From Shimia sp040225985 (lineage in GTDB: Bacteria; Pseudomonadota; Alphaproteobacteria; Rhodobacterales; Rhodobacteraceae), in NCBI RefSeq assembly GCF_040225985.1, contig NZ_JBBPEU010000001.1, positions 434,001 through 498,000 of the forward strand: a DNA stretch of 64,000 bases, written 5' to 3'. The notes beneath the pieces were generated by a model. It did not search any database, was not told the origin of the DNA, and worked only from the letters and a program-made list of their open reading frames with translations. Below, piece by piece: positions 1 to 8,168 of this stretch. How positions within the stretch are numbered: the stretch's first letter is position 1; the number at the start of each line of letters is the position of its first letter. The position numbers were made by a program, and so were the translations under genes.

Positions 1-377
1 ACTTTGCTGCCCGACCAGAAGGCCCAATAGTTGTCGTCCACGGTTTTACCGCCGCCGAAACCCGACCCGATGATCGTGCCGCAGCGGTCCCCGAAATCGT
101 CTTCCCCAAGGCCCGCCTGCGCCACGGCCTCGCGGGCTGCCACAAGCGCGTAGTTGGCCACCGGATCCCGCATCCGGTTGTGCCCGGTCAGTTCGGCCAC
201 CTTGGCTTTGTCATCCTCGGTCAGGACGGCGGCCTCGTTGACACGCTGTTTGTCGAGCCTGTCAAAATGCACGGCGCGGACGCCACTTTCACCGGCAAGG
301 GCCGCCGCGATCAGCGTCTCTGCCCCGAACCCGCAGGCAGACACGGCACCAAGTCCGGTTACGACAACCCTCTTCAC
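1..377 (-). CDS. Beta-ketoacyl-ACP synthase family protein (N-terminal part, truncated by window edge)
   Basis: Translated from a GTG at 377, the first 125 residues open with VKRVVVTGLGAVSACG, the usual N-terminus of FabF/KAS II condensing enzymes, and continue into a GTIIGSGFGGGKT stretch that fits the first thiolase-fold half. The active-site Cys and the two His lie beyond the window, so activity cannot be judged. The start lies 5 nt after the stop of the ACP gene, so the two are co-transcribed and the ACP is the likely substrate carrier. The enzyme would perform decarboxylative C-C bond formation on acyl-ACP in the cytoplasm. Pairing with a non-standard ACP and a nearby acyltransferase suggests a specialised acyl chain rather than housekeeping FabF, which is inference. 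Confidence 0.85.
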   Translation of the reverse strand, partial: MKRVVVTGLGAVSACGFGAETLIAAALAGESGVRAVHFDRLDKQRVNEAAVLTEDDKAKVAELTGHNRMRDPVANYALVAAREAVAQAGLGEDDFGDRCGTIIGSGFGGGKTVDDNYWAFWSGSK

Positions 378-382
378 GTGTC

Positions 383-643
383 TCAGTCTTTCTGTTCGTT
401 GATTTTGGCGATGGCGAGATCCAGAAGATCCTGTACCGTTTCCATATCGGCCATGTCATTGTCGACCGAAATATAGGCGCCGTATTTTTCCTCGATCGCC
501 ATAAGGATCATAATGAAATCTGCAGACTGGATATCCAGATCGACCAGTTTCTTTTCAGGGGCAATATCAGCGACATCCACCATGCCTTCTTCTGCGACAA
601 GTTCGAGAAGTTCCTGCTGAAGGTTTTGCGAGGTTTCCGTCAT
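383..643 (-). CDS. Acyl carrier protein with variant phosphopantetheine motif
   Basis: This 86-residue acidic protein has the ACP four-helix layout. The phosphopantetheine serine is Ser40. The canonical DSL is replaced by QSA (context LDIQSADFIMIL), followed by the usual helix II/III residues. The ATG at 643 is preferred over an in-frame ATG at 667, because the extra eight residues would lie outside the ACP fold. It is followed 5 nt later by a ketoacyl-ACP synthase, and diverges from a PlsC-like acyltransferase at 710. The Asp to Gln change next to the modified serine suggests a dedicated secondary-pathway ACP rather than the fatty-acid AcpP. The pathway served cannot be told from this fragment. 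Confidence 0.85.
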   Translation of the reverse strand: MTETSQNLQQELLELVAEEGMVDVADIAPEKKLVDLDIQSADFIMILMAIEEKYGAYISVDNDMADMETVQDLLDLAIAKINEQKD

Positions 644-709
644 TGTAGTGCTTTCCAACCTATACATTTCCAGCTATCCCATGTCGCGCAGACAGGTAGC
701 CAATTCACC

Positions 710-1411
710 ATGAGCAATTCCGAAAACCACTCGACAAGAGCCGCAATCGGGACGTTTCTTTTCTATGTGCTGTCTGGGTTGGCCGCAATTCCCTTTCTGC
801 CTTTCCTGCCACTTGTCATCATTCCGAAACGCTACACGTGGTGGATTTTCCGGATTTACCTAAATTTGCAGCTTTTTTTCTTGCGGATCTGCTGCGGTAT
901 CCGGGTCAGGGTCACGGGGCGTGAAAATGTTCCCGACCGGCCGGTGCTATGGGCGTCTCAGCACGAATCCCAATGGGAAACCGTCTATTTTCAGGCACTG
1001 CTCGATAATCCGGCCATGTTTGCCAAAAAGGAAATCTTTTCCTATCCCTTGATCGGGCTTCTCACGCACTGGAACGGGCACATTCCCGTGGATCGCGGCG
1101 GGTCGATTGATGACATGCGCGCGGGATTAAAGGCGGGGGTTGATGTGGCGCGGCAGGGGCGCAGCATCTTGATTTTCCCAAGCGGTACGCGCGACAAGCG
1201 GGCCCGCGGCAAGGTGCAATCGGGTGTCGCGGTTCTTTACCAGTTGCTGGAATTGCCGGTCCTGCCAGTGCGCTTGAATTCCGCCACCTGCTGGCCGCCT
1301 AAAGGCTGGATCAAGTATCCGGGCACGATCCAGGTGGAAATCCTGCCCGCGATTGCGCCGGGCATGGACCGGCGCGCCTTTATCGAGCAATTGAGAAAAG
1401 ACCTCGCCTGA
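710..1411 (+). CDS. 1-acyl-sn-glycerol-3-phosphate acyltransferase (PlsC) family protein
   Basis: The 233-residue membrane-associated acyltransferase has an N-terminal hydrophobic hairpin (about residues 12-62) and then the PlsC/AGPAT core. Motif I is H85-ESQW-E90, the HX4E variant of HX4D. Motif III reads FPSGTR (156-161), where the family normally has FPEGTR. The family transfers an acyl group from acyl-ACP or acyl-CoA to a lysophospholipid or other hydroxyl at the inner membrane. The start at 710 was chosen because upstream in-frame sequence overlaps the divergent ACP gene. Divergent orientation from the ACP suggests a shared acyl pathway. The Glu to Ser change in motif III could shift substrate use, so a strict lysophosphatidate assignment is not certain. 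Confidence 0.82.
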   Translation: MSNSENHSTRAAIGTFLFYVLSGLAAIPFLPFLPLVIIPKRYTWWIFRIYLNLQLFFLRICCGIRVRVTGRENVPDRPVLWASQHESQWETVYFQALLDNPAMFAKKEIFSYPLIGLLTHWNGHIPVDRGGSIDDMRAGLKAGVDVARQGRSILIFPSGTRDKRARGKVQSGVAVLYQLLELPVLPVRLNSATCWPPKGWIKYPGTIQVEILPAIAPGMDRRAFIEQLRKDLA

Positions 1412-1417
1412 ATGCGC

Positions 1418-2359
1418 TCAGGTGAGTGCATAAAGCAGCACCGACAGTGTGACAAAGGCAGCGCTGGTCGCGATCAGCATTGCCAGCGAGGCGAGGCCCT
1501 CCAGCCCCTGTTCCTGCGCCAGTACGGCATAGATCCCGAACATCGGCATTGCCGCTGACAGCACCGCCGCAGTGGCAAGATCGGGTGACACGGCCAATCC
1601 CGCCACCGGCAGCGCCAGCAGGGCCAGCCCAACCAGCACCGGATGCAGCACCAGCTTGCCCACGGCAATCTGCCCGGCCAGCGCGCGGTTGCCTTTGGTC
1701 GGCAGCCCGACCAGCGATCCGCCAATCACCACCAGCGAAAGCGCCGCCGCCGAGGCCGCCAGCATATCCAGCAGGCGAAGCGCGGGGGGCGGAATGGGCA
1801 GGTTCACCATCGACACAACAAGGCCCAACAGCAATCCGATCACCATCGGGCGTTTAACCAACCCCCAGAGAAGCATTGCGATCCGTACCCCAAGCCCCGC
1901 ATGAGCGCCCCCCTTGGCCCAATCCATCAGGATCAGGCAGATGGGAATCAGCACGATGTTCTCGACAAGGAAGTTGAGCGCAAGGATCACACCGGCCAGA
2001 TCGGGAAAGACCAGCAACATCACCGGATATCCGATGAATCCCGAGTTGGGACAGGAACTGCCCAGCGTCGCTACGGCGCGCCGCCCCGCATCCGGTGCCG
2101 TGACCGTGAACCACAGATAGGCGACAAGAATCGTGGCAAGCCCGCCCACCAGAAAAACCGCGATATAGCCGGGATGAAAAATCTCGTTCAGGTCCCGCGA
2201 TGCCACCGCTTTGAACAACAACGCGGGCAACGCGATGTTCAGAACATAAGTGCCAAGCGTGCGCATATCCGCACCGCTGAACCACCCTTTGGCCACTACG
2301 CCATAACCAATCAGGATGGCGGCATAGATCGGAAAGGTGATCGCGAGGATATCCAGCAT
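1418..2359 (-). CDS. AEC family transporter (auxin-efflux-carrier-type permease)
   Basis: The 313-residue protein is nearly all hydrophobic, with about ten membrane segments in two halves, matching the AEC/BASS-like permeases annotated as auxin efflux carriers or malonate transporters (N-terminus MLDILAITFPIYAAILIGYG). Substrates of bacterial members are mostly organic acids, and none can be named here. The start at 2359 is preferred over 2386, because the upstream residues MARARGARA are Arg-rich and would sit before the first membrane helix. It lies 19 nt downstream of aroC and is probably co-transcribed. Its 3' end meets the 3' end of the PlsC-like gene with a 6-nt gap. Confidence 0.85.
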   Translation of the reverse strand: MLDILAITFPIYAAILIGYGVVAKGWFSGADMRTLGTYVLNIALPALLFKAVASRDLNEIFHPGYIAVFLVGGLATILVAYLWFTVTAPDAGRRAVATLGSSCPNSGFIGYPVMLLVFPDLAGVILALNFLVENIVLIPICLILMDWAKGGAHAGLGVRIAMLLWGLVKRPMVIGLLLGLVVSMVNLPIPPPALRLLDMLAASAAALSLVVIGGSLVGLPTKGNRALAGQIAVGKLVLHPVLVGLALLALPVAGLAVSPDLATAAVLSAAMPMFGIYAVLAQEQGLEGLASLAMLIATSAAFVTLSVLLYALT

Positions 2360-2378
2360 GGCCCGAGCGCCCCGGGCC

Positions 2379-3482
2379 CTAGCCAATCTTGCCGCGATTT
2401 TCCCCGACCTGGCCGCGGTGCAGCAGCATGTGATCCAGAATCACGCAGGCCATCATCGCCTCGGCCACCGGCACGGCACGGATGCCCACGCAGGGATCAT
2501 GCCGCCCCTTGGTGATCACTTCAATCGGGGTGCCGTCCTTGCGGATCGACGCGCGCGGCGACAGGATGGACGAAGTCGGCTTTACCGAAAAGCGCACCAC
2601 GATGTCCTGACCGGTCGAAATCCCGCCAAGAATCCCGCCTGCGTGGTTCGACCCGTATTCGGGGCCGTTCTCGCCCATGAAAATCTCGTCCGCATTGTCG
2701 GTGCCGGTCAGGCGTGCGGCGTTCATGCCTTCACCGATTTCGACGCCCTTCACCGCATTGATCGACATCATCGCGGCGGCCAGATCGGTGTCCAGCTTGC
2801 CATAAACCGGCGCACCCAGACCGGCGGGCACGTTGCGGGCAACCACCTCGATGATCGCCCCGACCGAGTTGTGGTCCTTGCGCAGCTTTTGCAGATAGTC
2901 TTCCCATGCCTGCGCCGTTTCGGCGTCTTGCGGAATCCAGAACGGGTTCTGGTCGATCTGGTCCCAGTCGAATTTCGACCGGTCAATGTCCATCTCGCCC
3001 ATAGTGGTCATATAGCCCTTGATCTCGACATTCGGCGCCAGTGCCTTGATCGCTTCACGGGCCACCCCACCAGCGGCCACACGCGCCGCTGTTTCCCGCG
3101 CCGAGGATCGCCCACCGCCACGATAGTCGCGGATGCCGTATTTCTGCCAATAGGTGATATCGGCATGTCCGGGGCGAAAGGTCTCGGAAATATCGCCATA
3201 ATCGCGGCTGCGCTGGTCGGTGTTTTCGATCATCAACTGGATTGGCGTTCCGGTCGACTGCCCCTCGAACACGCCCGAAAGGATTTTCACCGCATCCGGC
3301 TCGTTGCGCTGGGTGGTGTTCTTGTTCTGACCCGGTCGGCGCTTGTCCAGCCACTGTTGCAGCATCTCGGGCTCGATCGGCACCCCCGGGGGGCACCCGT
3401 CGACGGTCGCGCCAAGTGCGGGTCCGTGGCTTTCACCCCAGGTGGTGACGCGGAAAAGATGGCCAAAGCTGTTCATCGACAT
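2379..3482 (-). CDS. aroC: Chorismate synthase
   Basis: This 367-residue protein converts 5-enolpyruvylshikimate-3-phosphate to chorismate, the last step of the shikimate pathway, with reduced FMN in the cytoplasm. It begins MSMNSFGHLFRVTTWGESHG, which holds the family N-terminal signature. The second signature RGGGRSSARET and the C-terminal HDPCVGIRAVPVAEAM are present. Length is normal for the family. The ATG at 3482 was chosen because AAAGGAG precedes it by 7 nt; an ATG two codons later is possible. It heads a probable two-gene unit with the AEC permease and faces away from the thiamine transport operon. Confidence 0.97.
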   Translation of the reverse strand: MSMNSFGHLFRVTTWGESHGPALGATVDGCPPGVPIEPEMLQQWLDKRRPGQNKNTTQRNEPDAVKILSGVFEGQSTGTPIQLMIENTDQRSRDYGDISETFRPGHADITYWQKYGIRDYRGGGRSSARETAARVAAGGVAREAIKALAPNVEIKGYMTTMGEMDIDRSKFDWDQIDQNPFWIPQDAETAQAWEDYLQKLRKDHNSVGAIIEVVARNVPAGLGAPVYGKLDTDLAAAMMSINAVKGVEIGEGMNAARLTGTDNADEIFMGENGPEYGSNHAGGILGGISTGQDIVVRFSVKPTSSILSPRASIRKDGTPIEVITKGRHDPCVGIRAVPVAEAMMACVILDHMLLHRGQVGENRGKIG

Positions 3483-3642
3483 GGGGCGGCTCCTTTGTTC
3501 CATTGCGGCATAGCGGCAGGGCAAAGGTTTCTCAAGGGTTTACAAAAATATGCGCCCGGCACGTTGTACAAAACGGTCACCCCCCTCTCGAAAATGCGTA
3601 CCAACCCGACAAAACCCGACCGTCCACGTGACGTGAAACCGC

Positions 3643-3671
3643 TTGTCATCGTTGCGACGCCTCACTAGGTT
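3643..3671 (+). promoter_or_regulatory. Putative sigma70-type promoter for the thi riboswitch/transporter transcript
   Basis: TTGTCA (3643-3648) and TAGGTT (3666-3671) are separated by 17 nt and lie immediately upstream of the TPP riboswitch, so the transcript would begin at or just before the aptamer P1 stem. The -10 match is modest. The 337-nt gap between aroC and thiB (3483-3819) otherwise holds only the riboswitch. Confidence 0.4.
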
Positions 3672-3676
3672 CGCGC

Positions 3677-3769
3677 TCACCTCGGGGTGCCTGCACACGG
3701 TGTGCCGGCTGAGATGCGTACCAGCGAACCCGTTGAACCTGAACCGGTTAAGACCGGCGGAGGGAAGGT
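3677..3769 (+). promoter_or_regulatory. TPP riboswitch (THI element)
   Basis: The conserved aptamer landmarks appear in order: CGGGGTGC at 3683-3690, GGCTGAGA at 3707-3714, ACCCGTTGAACCTGAACCGG at 3728-3747, and GGCGGAGGGAA at 3756-3766, which closes P1. This is the thi-box arrangement that binds thiamine pyrophosphate. It lies about 50 nt ahead of thiB and upstream of the whole thiBPQ transporter, so thiamine uptake should be switched off when TPP is plentiful. No strong intrinsic terminator is visible before the thiB ribosome binding site (GGAGG at 3810-3814), so translational control looks more likely; that is inference. Confidence 0.95.
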
Positions 3770-3819
3770 CCATGGAACTCTTCCAGACTTGCTCCGCCCG
3801 TCGCATTTTGGAGGATGCC

Positions 3820-4797
3820 ATGAAGTATCTTGCGTTTGCCACGGGATTGTTGACCGCGACAGCTGTTGTCGCCGAGACACCCGTTCTCACTGTCTATACC
3901 TATGACAGTTTCGTATCCGACTGGGGGCCCGGACCCCTTGTGGAAAAGGCGTTCGAGGCCCAGTGTGGCTGTGATCTCAAACTTGTCGGGGCCGGTGACG
4001 GGGCTGCTTTGCTGGCCCGGATCAAGCTCGAAGGTGCCCGGTCGGATGCCGATATCGTGCTGGGGCTCGACACCAATCTGATCGCTGCTGCACGCGAAAC
4101 CGGGTTGTTCACTGATCACACCGTGACCGCATCGTATACATTGCCCGTCGAATGGACCGACCCGCAATTCGTGCCTTACGATTGGGGTTACTTTGCTTTC
4201 GTGAAGGATGCCGACCTTGAATCTCCCAATAACTTCATGGCCTTGGCAGACAGCGACCTGAAAATCGTCATTCAGGATCCGCGCTCTTCCACACCGGGGC
4301 TGGGCCTGCTGATGTGGGTGAAGTTGGCCTATGGAGATGAAGCCAAGTCGGTTTGGGAAGGCCTGGCCGACAATGTCGTGACCGTCACCAAGGGCTGGTC
4401 CGAGGCCTATGGCTTGTTCCTTGAAGGCGAAGCCGACATGGTGCTGTCCTACACCACATCGCCCGCCTATCATCTGATCGCGGAAGAAGATGCCTCCAAG
4501 GCCGCAGCCGCCTTTGACGAAGGGCATTACATGCAGATCGAAGTGGCCGGAAAGCTGGCGGCGAGTGATCAGCCCGATCTGGCGGACCAGTTCCTGTCCT
4601 TCATGGTCAGTGATGAATTCCAGTCGATCATCCCCACGACCAATTGGATGTATCCCGCCGTCACCCCGACCGAGGGACTTCCCAAGGGCTTTGAAACCCT
4701 GATAACGCCGGAAAATTCGCTCCTCGTGCCAGCGGACAAGGCCGGCATTGTGCGTGACGCGGCGCTGGCGGAATGGCTCGACGCGCTGTCAAAATAA
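3820..4797 (+). CDS. thiB: Thiamine ABC transporter, periplasmic substrate-binding protein
   Basis: The 325-residue protein has a cleavable signal peptide (MKYLAFATGLLTATAVVAET) followed by a family-1 solute-binding fold typical of ThiB (TPVLTVYTYDSF...). It binds thiamine or its phosphates in the periplasm and delivers them to ThiP/ThiQ. The start at 3820 follows GGAGG at 3810-3814 and gives a proper signal peptide; an in-frame ATG at 3772 just past the riboswitch would add 16 non-signal residues. It is the first gene of a riboswitch-controlled operon, and thiP begins inside its last 25 nt. Confidence 0.95.
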   Translation: MKYLAFATGLLTATAVVAETPVLTVYTYDSFVSDWGPGPLVEKAFEAQCGCDLKLVGAGDGAALLARIKLEGARSDADIVLGLDTNLIAAARETGLFTDHTVTASYTLPVEWTDPQFVPYDWGYFAFVKDADLESPNNFMALADSDLKIVIQDPRSSTPGLGLLMWVKLAYGDEAKSVWEGLADNVVTVTKGWSEAYGLFLEGEADMVLSYTTSPAYHLIAEEDASKAAAAFDEGHYMQIEVAGKLAASDQPDLADQFLSFMVSDEFQSIIPTTNWMYPAVTPTEGLPKGFETLITPENSLLVPADKAGIVRDAALAEWLDALSK

Positions 4798-6326
4798 CGG
4801 CCTGGCCAGGGATCATGGCCGCTGCGTTTGTGGCGGCCCTGATCCTTGGCACCCTTCTGGCTGTCGCGCTGCGGGCCGAGGCCGGGCGTGGGCTGGGACC
4901 GTCCGAATGGGCGGCGATCCGGTTCACGATCTGGCAGGCCCTGTGGTCTGCAACCCTCAGCGTGGCCCTTGCCATTCCAGTCGCCAAAGCCTTGGCGCGG
5001 CGACGCTTTCCCGGGCGCAGCCTGCTAATCGCCTTGCTGGGCGCGCCCTTTATCCTGCCGGTCATCGTGGCCGTGCTTGGGCTTTTGGCGGTGTTCGGGC
5101 GCAGCGGTATTATCAATGTTGCTTTGGGATGGGCAGGGCTGCCCGAAGTCTCGATCTACGGGCTTCATGGGGTGGTTCTGGCCCATGTGTTTTTCAACCT
5201 ACCATTGGCGACGCGGCTGATCCTGCAAGGCTGGCAACAGGTGCCGGCCGAAAGGTTCCGTCTTGCGGCGCAACTGGGCTTTGGTCCGCGCGAGATGTGG
5301 CGAATCATAGAGGCCCCGATGTTGCGCCGCGTCGCTCCGCCTGCCTTTGCGGTGATTTTTGCCCTGTGTGTCTCGAGCTTTGCTGTCGCCCTGACACTTG
5401 GCGGTGGACCAAAGGCCACTACGGTTGAACTGGCCATCTATCAGGCGTTCCGGTTTGATTTTGATCTTGGGCGGGCGGCCTTGCTGTCCTGCGTGCAGCT
5501 GATTTTGGTCGGATCTGCGGCGCTCGTCGCGCTACGGCTGTCGGGGCAACAGGGGTTTGGGGCTGGTTTGGATCGCCCGGTCAAGCGGTGGGATACCGGC
5601 GGGTACGGACGTGGCGTTTTGGATGGGGCCGCGATTATCTGTACCGCCCTGTTTCTGATACTCCCACTCAGCATTGTGGTTGTTGATGGCCTGATGGGGT
5701 TGGGGCGGCTGCCGACGCAATTGTGGCACGCGGCGTGGGTCTCACTTCTCGTCTCACTGGGGTCTACGGCGCTTGTCGTTCTTCTCGCGCTGCCCATCGC
5801 GATTGCCGCCGCATCGCGGCACGGATGGCTTGAAGCGGCGGGTCTTTTGGGGATCGCGGCGTCACCTCTCGTTATTGGAACGGGTCTGTTTATCTTGATC
5901 TACCCCGTTGCCGATCCGTTTGACCTTGCTTTGCCGGTGACGGCGTTGGTCAATGCCGTGATGGCCCTGCCTTTTGCGCTGCGGGTTCTGGTCGGTCCGA
6001 TCCGGGATGTTGTCTCTGACTACGGGCGCCTGAGTGCGTCGCTTGGACTCGGGGGGTGGGCCTGGCTAAAGCTGATCCTGTTTCCGCGTATCCGGGGGGG
6101 ATTGGGCTTTGCCTGTGGGTTAACGGCGGCCTTGTCGATGGGCGATCTGGGGGTCATTGCCTTGTTCGCCGACCCCGAAACGGCGACCTTGCCATTGCAG
6201 ATGTACCGCTTGATGGGCAGTTACAGGATGGAGGCGGCATCGGGGGCGGCGTTGCTGTTGCTCGTCCTTAGTTTTGGCCTGTTCTGGGCCTTTGATCGCG
6301 GAGGGCGCAGGCGTGCTGAAACTTGA
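4773..6326 (+). CDS. thiP: Thiamine ABC transporter, fused permease
   Basis: The 517-residue polytopic inner-membrane protein contains two tandem binding-protein-dependent permease domains, as usual for ThiP. Each half has an EAA-type cytoplasmic loop (AAQLGFGPREMWRIIEAP near residue 170, and SASLGLGGWAWLKLILFP near residue 420) that contacts the ATPase. It forms the membrane channel for thiamine import with ThiB and ThiQ. The ATG at 4773 overlaps the thiB coding end by 25 nt, indicating translational coupling. A later ATG at 4815 would lose part of the first helix. Confidence 0.94.
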   Translation: MARRAVKITAWPGIMAAAFVAALILGTLLAVALRAEAGRGLGPSEWAAIRFTIWQALWSATLSVALAIPVAKALARRRFPGRSLLIALLGAPFILPVIVAVLGLLAVFGRSGIINVALGWAGLPEVSIYGLHGVVLAHVFFNLPLATRLILQGWQQVPAERFRLAAQLGFGPREMWRIIEAPMLRRVAPPAFAVIFALCVSSFAVALTLGGGPKATTVELAIYQAFRFDFDLGRAALLSCVQLILVGSAALVALRLSGQQGFGAGLDRPVKRWDTGGYGRGVLDGAAIICTALFLILPLSIVVVDGLMGLGRLPTQLWHAAWVSLLVSLGSTALVVLLALPIAIAAASRHGWLEAAGLLGIAASPLVIGTGLFILIYPVADPFDLALPVTALVNAVMALPFALRVLVGPIRDVVSDYGRLSASLGLGGWAWLKLILFPRIRGGLGFACGLTAALSMGDLGVIALFADPETATLPLQMYRLMGSYRMEAASGAALLLLVLSFGLFWAFDRGGRRRAET

Positions 6327-7005
6327 AGGGATTGTCATTCGGCAGGGGGATTTTCGCCTCGGTGCAGATGTGACGATTGATGCAGGGGCGCGGGTGGCTG
6401 TTATTGGCCCGTCCGGAGCCGGAAAATCGACCCTGTTATCGCTGATTTCAGGCTTTTTGCCGCCAGAGACTGGGCGTGTTTTCTGGCAAGGGCAGGATAT
6501 CACCGATGCTGCGCCGGGCGCGCGCCCCGTGGCCATGCTGTTTCAGGACAACAACCTGTTTCCGCACCTGACCGTAGCGCAGAATGTCGGGCTGGGAATT
6601 CGCCCGAACCTTCGACTTGATCGCGACGAAACCGTCCTTGTCACCCAGGCCTTGGTGCGGGTCGGGCTTGGCCCGTTCGCGCAGCGCAAACCGGCAAAAT
6701 TATCCGGTGGACAGCAAAGCCGCGTGGCGCTGGCCCGCGTGTTAGTACAGCGAAAGCCGCTGGTGTTGCTGGATGAGCCGTTCGCGGCGCTAGGGCCTGC
6801 GCTCAAGATCGAGATGCTGGACCTGGTGGCAGAGCTTCTGGAGGAAACCGGCGCGGGCCTGTTGATGGTCAGTCATGATCCCGAAGATGCCCGGCGGATT
6901 GCGGACCAGGCGATCCTCGTGGCGGAAGGAAAGGCCCACCCACCGGCTCCGACGGCTGCGTTGTTGGACAACCCGCCGCCGGTGTTGAAAGCTTATCTCG
7001 GTTAG
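6313..7005 (+). CDS. thiQ: Thiamine ABC transporter, ATP-binding protein
   Basis: The 230-residue ABC ATPase has Walker A GPSGAGKST, Q-loop LFQDNNLFPHLTV, signature LSGGQQSRVALAR and Walker B LVLLDEPFAAL. It powers thiamine import by ThiBP. The GTG at 6313 (VLKLEGIV) is preferred, because it begins exactly where ThiQ homologues do and overlaps thiP by 14 nt. An ATG at 6274 would add 13 residues that are not part of the fold. Its stop overlaps by 3 nt the stop of colD on the opposite strand, so there is no space for a conventional terminator between the two transcripts. Confidence 0.94.
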   Translation: MLKLEGIVIRQGDFRLGADVTIDAGARVAVIGPSGAGKSTLLSLISGFLPPETGRVFWQGQDITDAAPGARPVAMLFQDNNLFPHLTVAQNVGLGIRPNLRLDRDETVLVTQALVRVGLGPFAQRKPAKLSGGQQSRVALARVLVQRKPLVLLDEPFAALGPALKIEMLDLVAELLEETGAGLLMVSHDPEDARRIADQAILVAEGKAHPPAPTAALLDNPPPVLKAYLG

Positions 7006-8168
7006 ATTTCGCGCAAGGCTTCGACAGCTTCGGGGATGGGGTAATGGTGGTTGCCCACGAACAGCCCGTTTTCGTCAATGTAATCGGCATTCTTCAGGTC
7101 ACCGTGGATCGAGTAGTCAAAGTATTTCATGACCTCGTTCTTGGCAAAATTGCCGGCCACGATCGGGCGGCACTCAAACCCGGCGGCGACCAGATCCTTG
7201 ACCAGATCGGCGCGTTTCAGTCCGGAACCGGGTCGAATGACCAAAGAAAACCCGAACCAGCTCGACTCACCAATCTCTTGTTGAATCATGAATTTGGGAT
7301 GATTCGACAGGGCGTTCTGGATCATCGTGCCATTGGCGCGGCGCCCCTTGATCAGGTCAGGCAGTTTGGCCAGCTGTTCAATGCCCAATGCGCCGGACAT
7401 TTCCAGCGGGCGCAGATTGTAGCCCGGCAGCACAAAACGGAAGGATTCTTCGAACGGATCATCCGATTTCTCGCCAGTGACGTGGTTGAACTTGGGCAGG
7501 TTGCGGGTCCAGCCATGGGCGCGGAGGGCCAGCATGACATGGTAAAGCTCTTCGTCATCGGTGACGACCATGCCGCCTTCCATGGTCGAGATGTGGTGCG
7601 AGAAGAAACATGAATAGCTGCCCATCACGCCGAAGGTGCCCGCCTGTTTACCCTTGAACGTCGCGCCCATGGATTCGCAGTTGTCTTCGATCAGAACAAT
7701 GTCGCGTCCGTCGATAATGCCATCGATCGAGGCGAAATCGTTCGGGTTGCCCAAAAGGTTCACCACCATAATGGCGCGGGTTTTGTCGGTGACGGCTTCG
7801 GCCAGCGCATCGAGATCATAATTCAGCGTTTCAAGGTCGATATCCACGAACTTGAGGTGCAGGCCGTATTGATTCAGCGGGAAATAGGTGGTTGACCAGC
7901 TGACGGCGGGCACGATGATTTCATCGCCGCGTTTCAGATTCAGAGTCGGGTTCTTGGTAAAGAACAGTGCGGCGGTCATCAGCAGATTCGCAGAGGATCC
8001 CGAGTTAACCATGACGGCAAATTTCGACCCGAAATAGTCGGCGAACTGGCGTTCAAACTCGGCAACTTCGGCCCCCATGGAATAACGGTCGGAGTCGATC
8101 ACCTTTTGAAGCGCATCAAGTTCCTTTTGGTCCCAAGAGGACGTGGCAAGCGGGAAACGGAAGCTCAT
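7002..8168 (-). CDS. colD: GDP-4-keto-6-deoxy-D-mannose 3-dehydratase (ColD-type, PLP-dependent)
   Basis: The 388-residue DegT/DnrJ/EryC1-fold protein has the Schiff-base lysine position of sugar aminotransferases replaced by histidine: the motif is SHHISTMEGG, with His191 where aminotransferases have Lys. This His is the hallmark of the ColD and RfbH/E1 3-deoxygenases. The Cys set expected for the [2Fe-2S] cluster of RfbH/E1 is not apparent, so ColD is the better match. Length and blocks such as VPAVSWSTTYFPLNQYG and EDNCESMGAT agree with what I recall of E. coli O55 ColD. ColD removes the C3 hydroxyl of GDP-4-keto-6-deoxymannose using PLP and glutamate. Its ATG overlaps the colC stop (ATGA), and gmd upstream makes its substrate. 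Automated annotation may call it an aminotransferase. Confidence 0.88.
   Translation of the reverse strand: MSFRFPLATSSWDQKELDALQKVIDSDRYSMGAEVAEFERQFADYFGSKFAVMVNSGSSANLLMTAALFFTKNPTLNLKRGDEIIVPAVSWSTTYFPLNQYGLHLKFVDIDLETLNYDLDALAEAVTDKTRAIMVVNLLGNPNDFASIDGIIDGRDIVLIEDNCESMGATFKGKQAGTFGVMGSYSCFFSHHISTMEGGMVVTDDEELYHVMLALRAHGWTRNLPKFNHVTGEKSDDPFEESFRFVLPGYNLRPLEMSGALGIEQLAKLPDLIKGRRANGTMIQNALSNHPKFMIQQEIGESSWFGFSLVIRPGSGLKRADLVKDLVAAGFECRPIVAGNFAKNEVMKYFDYSIHGDLKNADYIDENGLFVGNHHYPIPEAVEALREI

Noticed and set aside
3564..3571. TTGTACAA palindrome between aroC and thiB
   Set aside because: The short dyad has no related regulator or second copy nearby, and the riboswitch explains regulation of thiB.
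2337..3668. Long plus-strand open frame (443 codons) opposite aroC
   Set aside because: It runs antisense to a well-supported chorismate synthase gene and its translation has no recognisable domain. High GC codon bias opens such frames in this genome.
7002..8168. DegT-type sugar aminotransferase (perosamine synthase) reading of the colD gene
   Set aside because: The Schiff-base lysine is replaced by His191, which rules out ordinary transamination and fits a ColD-type dehydratase.
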